Source: Metopolophium dirhodum | Lineage: Eukaryota; Arthropoda; Insecta; Hemiptera; Aphididae | Direction: 5' to 3' | Assembly: GCF_019925205.1 (NCBI RefSeq) | Contig: NC_083564.1 | Coordinates: 8,747,491 to 8,811,490, forward strand | Length of the DNA stretch: 64,000 bases | Part shown: in pieces, positions 54,789 through 64,000 of the stretch | How the letters are laid out: every line of letters begins with the position of its first letter | Position numbering within the stretch: position 1 is the first letter of the stretch | The notes under the pieces: model-generated | The model's database searches: none | The model's input: only the letters and a program-made list of their open reading frames with translations | What the model was told of the DNA's origin: nothing | Made by a program: the position numbers and the translations under genes

Positions 54789-54949
54789 GAGTGGGGGGTG
54801 GGTCATATACCAAAGGATCATGTTTTTAACACCACAATAGTGCATAGGTACTATGCAATGCCAATTTGAATTAAAAATATATGAATCCATTTCAAAATCA
54901 AAAATGTCATAAAAATGACTCTTGTCAGAATCTGTGAAGATAATCGGCA

Positions 54950-55560
54950 TGACGTCGACTTATGAGGTGTCACGTGTCGTCAGGAGGGACATCATCCGGT
55001 GATCAACTCGACTTAACGCCATCGAAGCTGCAGTCGTCAGCGTCGCGTCCGTGACGATCGGGTCGTGGGACTTTTGTTCTGTGGTGTGGCCGGTGCGTGG
55101 GGGGTGGGTGAAGTTTGATTGAAAAACGCACATACGGTACGTCGTGCACGCAGTGGCAGTGTGATATATCTACCCTGTGTATATTGATCCGTATTATGCC
55201 GGCCATTGGACCTCCTCCGCCGTCTACACCCGGCCTCTACGGTAACTATTCCTCCTCCTCTTCATCTTTCTTCGACGCTAAGCGAAATCTCTTTTTCTTC
55301 TTCATTTCCTTTCCCTTCCCATCTGCTGCCTCCGCGGAAATAGTGGTAGGTCGTCGATTTGAATGTGCGAGTGAACGTGTGTGCGACGGCACTTCAGGTA
55401 ACGACATGCAGCCAACGCTTTATTAAAACCGGTGGACTTATTAACGTACCGTGTTGGTCGCGTGCCACAGCTTGCGACGATTTCGAAATATTGTTCATTG
55501 ACAACAGCTGCAGGTGACCGTCATCGGTTACGGTAATCTACAACAGCTAGCAAACACCGA
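54950..55560. other. GC-rich island, possible promoter or first exon
   Basis: CpG-rich, with GGTGCGTGGGGGGTGGG near 55,090 and a C/T-rich stretch at 55,240-55,330. An ATG at 55,196 starts MPAIGPPPPSTPGLY, which runs into TACG|GTAACT, a moderate donor. A second donor-like CAG|GTAACG lies near 55,396. A short coding first exon on the plus strand is possible; no downstream exon was identified. Confidence 0.35.
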
Positions 55561-55599
55561 AAACCACAGTCGAAGACCCGTTCTCGTTGCCAAAACGTA

Positions 55600-58500
55600 T
55601 TATTCTCATCTCACTCCATTTTAAACACACACACACACACATATACACAAAACTGTTTTACCATACACGAATGGATATATTTGCAGTGTATGTGCTACGC
55701 AACCATGTCACACCTCTTCGTGACATAAACAATCTGTACGTCGTGTTGACCTACAAAAAACCTTAAAGTAATGTGTAGGTATGGATAATGTATATAACTA
55801 TCCTGAACTGGGTTAGACGGTTAGGTAGGAGGTGATTTTCTGTGACATCCAAAAATACGAACTACTATTTGTGGTTATTGATAGCTTTTAGTTAACAATA
55901 ATAGCTTGGTGGTTATGCGTTATGCAACAGCAAAAATAACCTTGTTTTACGTGTTTCAGCTGTGAATCTATTGGAAACAATACGTATTTAATGTTATTGT
56001 TTTTGTACACGTATAGAGGCTATCAATCGGTCATTCATTGATATTGATTTGATCGACGTTTCAATACTTAATTTCGAAAATCACCGTACAATTTCCATCA
56101 CCCAGTATCTGTATCCTACAATGTGGACAGTATTAGAAAAATGTTAAAATTCAATTGGTGGCCACAACATGTAATGTAAATAGCGGAATATTGTATTATG
56201 AATATTTTAAACTATAAGGTAGAAATATATTATATTTGTTTTCTAGTCATTATAACGAATTTTTGATACAATTATGTTATAAACATGCAATGTAAAATTA
56301 TTGTTATTGCTATTGGTGAATTTATTTAAAGCAATTGAATATTTAGATTGTATATCATGATTACAGACAATTTATGTCTTTACGACTTGCTACGATATAA
56401 ATAATAATTCAACGATAGTATTCGTCTGACACAGCCCATCAAACTCAAAAAAATTATTATGATTATAATACATGACATAGATACCTATTGAATTCTGTTA
56501 TCTAAAATTGTTCATAATTGGTTTTATAAATAATTTCACTATTGTTATAATATTAACATCAATTAAATAGCTATTGTTTATTATGATAAAACATGCATTC
56601 ATGGTAGTGTATACTCGATCAAAGTTCTATCTACATTTCAATAAATAATAATTTAAATTAAATTTTGCTGTTAGATAATTGATAATTTATTTTTATAATT
56701 TGGAAGTCTGTACGCTCCACATATTATAGGTACTATATTAATTTCAAAAATACGAAAGTCATAACGAATCAATAAGTTATTGTTCTCTGCGTTAGAGGAA
56801 TGCCAGTTATTTGTTATTCAAGTCTATTTAATTATAGCTATAAAGGAGTTAATAGTATGGCACTGTGAAATAGAATAAATAGAATAATGTTAACAAATTA
56901 ATGTTCATCAAAACTATTGTTTAACATTCACGCACTTAATTATGAAATCGATTCTGTAAACCAAATTTTAATTAAAATATATGCATATATATTAATTGTG
57001 TTACGATAACAGTTTAAACTAAATAATAATCTATTTTGCTTTGTAAAAATAGGTAATAATATTATCTTTCAATTTTAATGAATAAAAATATAGATAATTA
57101 AATACTATTTCAATATATTTTTCGTATTTGAGCTAAACGACTAATTATTTATATTATGGTACCGCAGAGTTTCTACTAAAGTTTACTATAAAAATTATTA
57201 CCAGTCATCAGATACTGCCGTGAATATGGCAGGTCATAAAGAATTAATTTCAGGAATTTGAAAATTAAGTGAACACGATTTATACATTTTATTTATTTTA
57301 TTTTTAAATATCGTTTGTTTTTAAATATTTAAATAATTCTACTTAAATTAATTTGGATACATTTAATATTTTTTTCAATACGGCTGACTTTAAATATTGT
57401 ACATTTATTCTTTAACACTATACAATTCAACAATCATTCAATGTCGTTTAACTGCAAAATCATTTGCGACAACTTTCCATTGACAAACATTACCTAATCT
57501 GAAAATAAAAATGAATTATAGTATATAGAAACGTAATTATGAGTTTTATGTGAGGGGTACAATAAACGACTAAGGTAAAAACCCAAAAATTAATTAATAT
57601 TGGGACAGACTGCAAAGGTCAGATAATAACAACCATTTACCGAAACTTAATTTATGAAAGTAGTACGAAAAAATAGGTGCATAATCAATTAAGTTTAAAA
57701 TAATTTATCGAGGATTTTTCTACATGTTTTAATGTATTTCACACGTCGTGCTATTGAAAAAAAATATAATGTTTATTGTAAACACATGTTTACGTTACAC
57801 TTAATAAAATAAAACCTTTCTAATTAATGAACAAATAATCAAATACAAAAACAATTTATTGAAAATAAAACAATGAAATTTATAAAAACAAACTAATGTT
57901 TAATTTTACAACAGAATGTGTTCGGTTGATTAAAAAAATGTCTTAAAACAAATGGTTTAAAATCCTTATAAAAAAAAATATTACGAGTACAACACTTACA
58001 ATTACCATATCCATTTCTCAGACACGAAACATAGTGAAAAAAAACATATTACGGTGAAGATATAACACGCTTGAGAAATGATTCTAGAGATGAAAATAAA
58101 TATCAATTATTAAAATAAAATTACCCCCGAAGCCAGTTGATACACTTTTTATTACATTAAATAAAATGTCAGTAAACATATTATAATCGTGATTAAATTA
58201 TATCGAACTTTGGATTTTTATATAATATACCAACCTTAAATACGAGCACGAAAATAATATGTTATATTAGTATAGGTACTGTGTTATTACAATAATATTA
58301 ATTATTCGTATCCTCGTTATCGTCGTGTTACGAAACTATTTTGAATATTATATTCTATCAAAGGACTTATAACCATATAACAACTTTACAGTTTATTGTA
58401 TTTTGAAGATTCAAGTTTATAAAAGTAAAGATATTTAAGAATAGATTTTATTTTGAGTTTAATTAAAAATATTTGATATTTATGTTACAGTTACGCATTC

Positions 58501-60110
58501 GATATATTAAAAATATAAAACAATTACAAAGACTCGTTGGATAAAAAGAAAAACTCAACACTTTTATCTTGCATTTTTAATTTTATTTTTTTCACTGTGG
58601 AAATTATATTGGAGTTTTTATGCCAAAACTTACGTATATATGTATACACTATACATCGTAGTCCAGTTATAAGAAAAAATAATAAATGATGACCCATTTT
58701 TAAACATTATATTGCTTTAAAATACTGTTTTATTTATCACAACGAATAGTATATTTTATATTGCACAAAGCTAATGTCAATATTCTTTATTATTGTATAA
58801 TAAACTTCACAGTTTTGAAAGAACTATATCCATTATCCTTGATCAATAATTAAATCAAATGCTTACAAAGTGTCATCTGATTTTTTTCCAAACAATATTT
58901 TAAAATAAGTTATTCGTTTATTATATTATGTATCTTAAAAACATTGTATATTGTGCATGGACATTAAGGTTAATGCTTTTCATAAAAATGTTATCTATGT
59001 ACATTTAATTTATCTTCAATAGTTGTTAATTTAATTTCGTCGCGTATCTATTATCAAATCAGAGCGTAAGGAACGTAGGTAATAAAATGTAGTAATTATT
59101 TCTCAATGTAAAGAATAATTTTTTATTATACTTATACACGAATATTAAATCAGGTCCATGCTAAATATCATGGTTATGAAAATAAATAATTATAACTATA
59201 AAATAAATAATATATAAGTAAATAACTTGCTAATATCATGTTGGCTCAACAAAAACATGTGGTACCTATAATTATTTTTAATTTGTGGAGAGGGGTTGGA
59301 GATACATGATGATTATACATTACCCCTTCTAAAATCTGACGGTTAAAATATTACAGTATGATGTGTTCTTCATAGATTAGTAATCTCAATACAGGCATAA
59401 TATGTTTTCGCTTAAAAACATAGCCGAAATACTAAAATTATTATGCTTTGTTTGATTATATTCATGCAAAAATACATATTTTTACTCATCAACAAAGAAC
59501 CAGCTTCGTTTTTCAGAAAAATAGATTTAATTTTGATAAAAAAAAATATTATAATCTATCAAACAATAAAAAAATAATACAAAAAAAAAATTAATCACAA
59601 TATTTCTAATTAAAATACCAATCTTTAAACACAAAAGATAGCGTTTTGAAATATTCCGAAAAGTTTGCCCCGGTTTAAAGAACAGCCGCCTTGCCTTTAG
59701 TGCTAATGGAAATCCTTCGAAGAAATAGCTGAGCTTTATATACGAACATCTAGCTAAAATGTTTTCTTCATTCGTGATATTACAACTCCTATGACTCCAG
59801 AAAATCCTAAATTATAGTCACGTCTCTTAATAAATTGACATCTGTCTAATACCAAATTTCCTGAAACAAATATAAGCTAAATCCATTGAGTATGGCTTTA
59901 CCACATATAAAATTCTAAGACGACGCCACAACAATGAATTACCGTTTCTATTCGGGTTATTTTTTTTTATTTCTAAAAATAATTTAAATCCAAAAAATAA
60001 ACAAAAAGTGTAATACGCACCTATATAATGGTACCTAGTCGATCGAAGACCAATCGTTAAATAAGTGATTCGTAACAACATCAACAACAACAACCACAGC
60101 AAAAAAAGAA
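55600..60110. other. AT-rich non-coding stretch
   Basis: A CA repeat at about 55,626-55,641 opens it. No gene or element was recognised in the rest. The 91-codon minus-strand frame at 59,827-60,102 begins in a CAA/GTT-rich run and is not convincing. Confidence 0.5.
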
Positions 60111-60119
60111 CTTTCTTAG

Positions 60120-60480
60120 ACGCCTCCTACACCTGCGCCAAAACTAAACACTATAACTGTAAATATCAGCTGGTAGGTGGTGCCCGAGGGTGACGGTTGT
60201 GACGGCGGCGTCTGGCAACCTTGAAAAACTAAATTATTCCGAATCGGTCTTTTGTGGGAAGTGCATTTGCCTCCAATACCAGTGTGGTGTGGAGGAGTAG
60301 GGGTTGGTCCACCTCATCCGATTCGTACACACGATCAGGTAAAGACTTCCGTGACGTGCGGGAAACGTCATTCGTTTAACGATTTCTTCGATCGCCCGAC
60401 GTCATGGTTTTTCGCTCGTCCGTGACGTCACCTCAGCCGGTGCCATGGTGACGGCCGTGACACATGGATGGATAACTATT
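60120..60480. promoter_or_regulatory. GC-rich island with clustered CRE-like sites
   Basis: Within about 80 bp lie TGACGTGC (60,352-60,359), AACGTCA (60,364-60,370), CGACGTCA (60,397-60,404) and a perfect palindromic cAMP-response element, TGACGTCA (60,423-60,430). CRE sites bind CREB/ATF bZIP factors and cluster in promoters. A CAG|GTAAAG donor-like word lies near 60,337, just before the cluster. The target gene and strand are not visible in the window. Confidence 0.4.
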
Positions 60481-60555
60481 CGAAACATTAAGAAGGGCAC
60501 CGAAACAGAGTTATTCAAATGTCTGAATCCCTTCCATTTATTTCACGTACCCATA

Positions 60556-60581
60556 TAATAATAATAATAATAATAATAATA
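60556..60581. repeat. AAT microsatellite
   Basis: About eight AAT units, similar to the repeat at 32,071. Confidence 0.9.
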
Positions 60582-60599
60582 CATTATAATATAGTGTAT

Positions 60600-63540
60600 T
60601 GCGTACACATAAATTCTACGGTTTTTGATCCGTAGCATCGTGAATTTTACAAAAAAATGTTTAATCGATTAATGGTTTTAAAATGGAAAATGTTCTTGGA
60701 TTGTTTACAATATATTGTTGTGGCTTATTGGACAGTTTATTATAGCCGGTATGTTGAATAATACACGGGAAATTGTTGTTGGCTTATCACTATTGTCAGA
60801 CATGCTATAGTTAGGTACTTAGATTGAATATTATCCGATATGATGTATACGGACGCATGAATCCTTCTAACGTTATAATAAACACAATAATATCATTCAA
60901 GAAATACACCTATTATAAGACTGAATCACTAAGTAAACTTAGTATAATACTAAGTTGAAACAAAAGTGAACAAAAATTACTACATTCCTCATTTGTCACG
61001 CTTCGCTTACTTTGATACAGAATAATGGTATGTCATTTCGATAGAGTTTAATGTAACAATAACTTATTGAATTTGAAAAATATTATTAGCGTATTTCGTT
61101 ATACCAAACATGGTCACATAAGCTATAGTTTTATCATTGTTTTTCTAAGTACCAGATGAGCCATTTAACGGAAGACACTCATTATTTCATGAAATAATGA
61201 GTGTCTTACATTAAATGGATTACCAAGACGTAAGTTACCTATAAATTCAAAACCGATCTCATAATTTAATATATGTAAAATTAGTGTTACAATAATTGTA
61301 TTGGAATTAGTTAGAGTGTTTCAATGAAACGTTAAGTATTTAAGCGTAACAATTATTTTCAAAAATTAAAACAATATAATAGTGCATTATTATTATTGAA
61401 TGACTTAGTCGTTTAGCGTCTACAATAGAATAGGTATATATACATTAATATAACAATAAAATTGTGTTCATTTTTAAAACAATGACTAGAAAATGTATGG
61501 ACCAGGTTACTAAGATTGAAATAAATATACTTACATAAGTATAAAACTTGAATTCCGAGTTTTTAAAAATAATCCATACTTGTACGAACTCGAGATTTAC
61601 AAGAATCAAGGAAGTACATTAATATTTCATCAATAACTAAATGTTTAAACTTCACTGCCAGTTTAGTCATGTTTGTTATTGGATAATATCATGCAACAAT
61701 GTTTTACTATAATATTATGAAAAGTCTTAGAAATTGTACCATTAATATTTTATGTGATTCCGTGTATTCATATTTATAAGAAATCTACTTAAATAAAGAA
61801 TTCAAGAGAACTATTTTAAATCAATATAGTTTCAAACTGGTACACAATTTAAATTATAACGATATGATATATTCCAAAATATCAACGGTATTACAATTAA
61901 ATATGGTTTTTATTTTATTTAAATTATTCAAGATAATGAATTTAAACATAAACTATGTAAACCTAAACAATTAATGATAACTAAGCTCCAAGACAGTTAA
62001 ATTTTTCTTTTTTTGATCTATTTTTGTATACTTTTAGGATAGTAAAATCTAATAGTAATATCAACTACAAGTACGGGGAAACGACGTTTCGAAAAAAAAA
62101 TATAATAATAAAAATAATTGTAATGGTAAAATTACGTGTCAAAAATATCCAAGTGGGACTACACAATATACATCGCTCCAATTGCATTGGGATGACCCGA
62201 TTTCGGTCGTTCTTTTCGATAAAATTCTTATGAGTTACTAGTTACTATACCAGCATCATAACCCAATGGCGAAACAAAAGTTATATGTTCTCTCCACTTC
62301 TCCTTCTCATCCGAACTATGTGACCACTGTGATAAATGGAATAACTCCATTTCGAGGGGTAGAGCCTGAAGAAAATATAATGCAGTTAACGTAATCTATC
62401 GTATAAATCATGATTTGTTATGTGACCCCGAAAGCGCGCGCAAATTTCACCGAAAACCCCGTGCTCGGAACCCTATAAACACAACAATGAGGAGTCTATT
62501 TGTTTTTTTTTCCACTTTACTTTTTCCAGCCATATAATGTATATTATACATTATACATACATATACATTTCATAATATGCACATACACACGCGTTTATGT
62601 GATTGTGTATGTTTATACATAAATGTGTTTCAAGGCAAAACCATTTCGAGCAAAATGGAAAAGACGATTTTGTGCTCATTCTTTTTTTCCCTCATGAACA
62701 ATACAAATAGCTTGTGGATTTAGCCTTTTGCTATATTATCTATGTCCGTAACACAGCATTTTTTTTTTTATAATAATCTGCACTAAGTACTGAGCGGGAT
62801 ATAAAGTACTAGCTATAGTTTTCAATTCTTGAAATGTATGTATTAGTTTCATTATACAAAAATGTATTTCATTTATTCCACAATAAAATCATTTGAAATA
62901 TGTTTGAATGTATATTATTAAAATATTAAATAATAAATTAATTGCCACGTCATATTTGTATCGTAAATAAATATTTGTCACTGTTACTACAAAACTACCG
63001 ATTGTTCAGGAAAGACAAAAACTAATTAATTTGATTCCGAAAAATAATTATCGAATTTTCTTTCCTCAGATTAATAAAAGAAGCTTAATGTAGCTTAAAT
63101 ATAATGGGATTTATATTATTTATAACAATCTTAGATTTATTTTATAGTAGTTAGGTACTAGGTATTACAGAAGCATTTATTAATGAAGCTGATACGTTAT
63201 AATATCGTAAAAACGGAATACGTGTTGTTTAAATACTTACGTCCAGATACGTTTAATTTTTTATAAATTATATGTTTATTAATAACATTATAGTATGTCA
63301 CAATATTTCATACTTTAAATACAATATAATACAGATACTGAAAAAATCCAGATTTTCGTTATAAGTCTGATTCGTAGCAATAATTATATTCTGAAATAAA
63401 TAACTTTTTTTTGTATTTCATCAATCAGTACGAAATAAAATGATAGTATATAACATATTACTATAAGATATGAAATTTAAAATCGTATTCACATATTTTA
63501 TATAAAATATAATATTTACTTAAATATAAACAAAAAAAAA
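60600..63540. other. AT-rich non-coding stretch
   Basis: Apart from the palindrome at 61,161, nothing was recognised. The GC-richer patch at 62,060-62,460 gave no motif in any frame. Confidence 0.5.
61161..61218. repeat. 58-bp palindrome with perfect 36-bp core
   Basis: The core at 61,172-61,207 is a perfect palindrome. Each arm reads AAGACACTCATTATTTCA and the two meet with no spacer. Eleven further bases on each side match at nine positions (CCATTTAACGG against CCATTTAATGT). The lack of a loop argues against a microRNA precursor. Confidence 0.95.
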
Positions 63541-64000
63541 GCAGCTAAGTGGATGTCGCTCTGCTGTACAGTTGGTTACAAGTGGTTCAATGTATAATGG
63601 ATTGAATTAAACTTTAATTCAATGATATAATATATCATTGTATAAGAAAAACGATTCTGAGCGGAGACGGTTTATCAGTCTGGATATTTTATATTGTTAT
63701 TATTTATTATAGCCTGTGAGTTGAATTGATATTATAATATTATAATATTTTATTCGTTTCTATGGTGATAAACAAAGCGTTAGAAATTGAAAATTTTTAG
63801 CGGTTTTTTTTGTAATTTGTCGGTAGTTTTTCTCGTGGCATTAAATAACTATTGAGAAAATCGAAAAATGACCAGTCTAAAGTACTATCTTGATCCAATT
63901 TGCTAAAAGATAAAGTACTTAAGTACTATATTATGTTGAAATCAAAGCACTCCTTCTGGTAGAAATTTTGTATACAGTATAAAAAAAATAAATAATATAC
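63541..64000 (+). repeat. Aphid-type dispersed repeat, copy C, running off the window
   Basis: Starts near GCAGCTAAGTGGATGTCGCT. It includes a 23-bp near-palindrome (ATTGAATTAAA, C, TTTAATTCAAT) at about 63,601-63,623 and then AACGATTCTGAGCGGAGACGG. The same block, reversed, ends copy B. I recall near-identical sequence as abundant in pea aphid, but cannot check it here. The element continues past 64,000, so its right end and class are unknown. Confidence 0.65.

Noticed and set aside
1..64000. Possible CRISPR array, bacterial operon, rRNA or true tRNA gene
   Set aside because: No regularly spaced direct repeats, no bacterial gene layout, and the only tRNA-like sequences are SINE heads with element tails and target duplications.

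Overview
The window looks like nuclear DNA of an insect, most likely an aphid (Hemiptera, Aphididae). It is strongly AT-rich, full of short TA/GGTACCTA-type words, and carries eukaryotic repeats: a tRNA-derived SINE family with two copies, hAT-type and pogo/Tc1-like miniature elements, a decayed non-LTR retrotransposon, a probable Helitron remnant, and a repeat with a GATTCTGAGCGGAGAC motif that I associate with aphid genomes from memory. Nothing suggests bacterial or organellar DNA.

No complete protein-coding gene can be supported. The longest open frames (about 126-147 codons) have no recognisable domain, mostly begin at a non-ATG codon, and lie in GC-richer or low-complexity patches. The window is best read as intergenic or long-intron sequence. 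Two minus-strand stretches (27,056-27,422 and 33,212-33,425) read like protein and sit behind acceptor-like pyrimidine tracts, but I recognise neither.

Layout: 1-4,300 is AT-rich and featureless. 4,320-4,860 is a GC-rich island with a G-tract and a CA repeat. 4,860-9,400 is AT-rich with one GA microsatellite. 9,400-10,084 is Helitron-like. 11,055-12,480 is a LINE fossil on the plus strand (endonuclease then reverse transcriptase). A TATA/initiator-like site lies near 14,500 and a minus-strand SINE at 20,653-20,946. The largest GC-rich island is at 22,520-23,460. A 667-bp hAT-type element follows at 23,848-24,514. A diverged tandem duplication spans 25,319-26,185; only its first copy holds a 166-bp MITE. 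A 239-bp hAT-type MITE sits at 34,621-34,859. Further GC-rich islands lie at 36,350-37,310, 53,640-53,960, 54,950-55,560 and 60,120-60,480. The last has a cluster of CRE-like sites. A LINE 3' fossil is at about 39,960-40,135 (minus), the second SINE at 44,120-44,386 (plus), copies of the aphid-type repeat at about 46,980-47,150, 54,112-54,650 and 63,541-64,000, and a nearly perfect 58-bp palindrome at 61,161-61,218.

The clearest results are the mobile elements with intact target-site duplications and the filled/empty-site pair. The GC-rich islands could be promoters or first exons of a gene lying mostly outside the window, but that is inference. I saw no convincing sign of a previously undescribed biological system.
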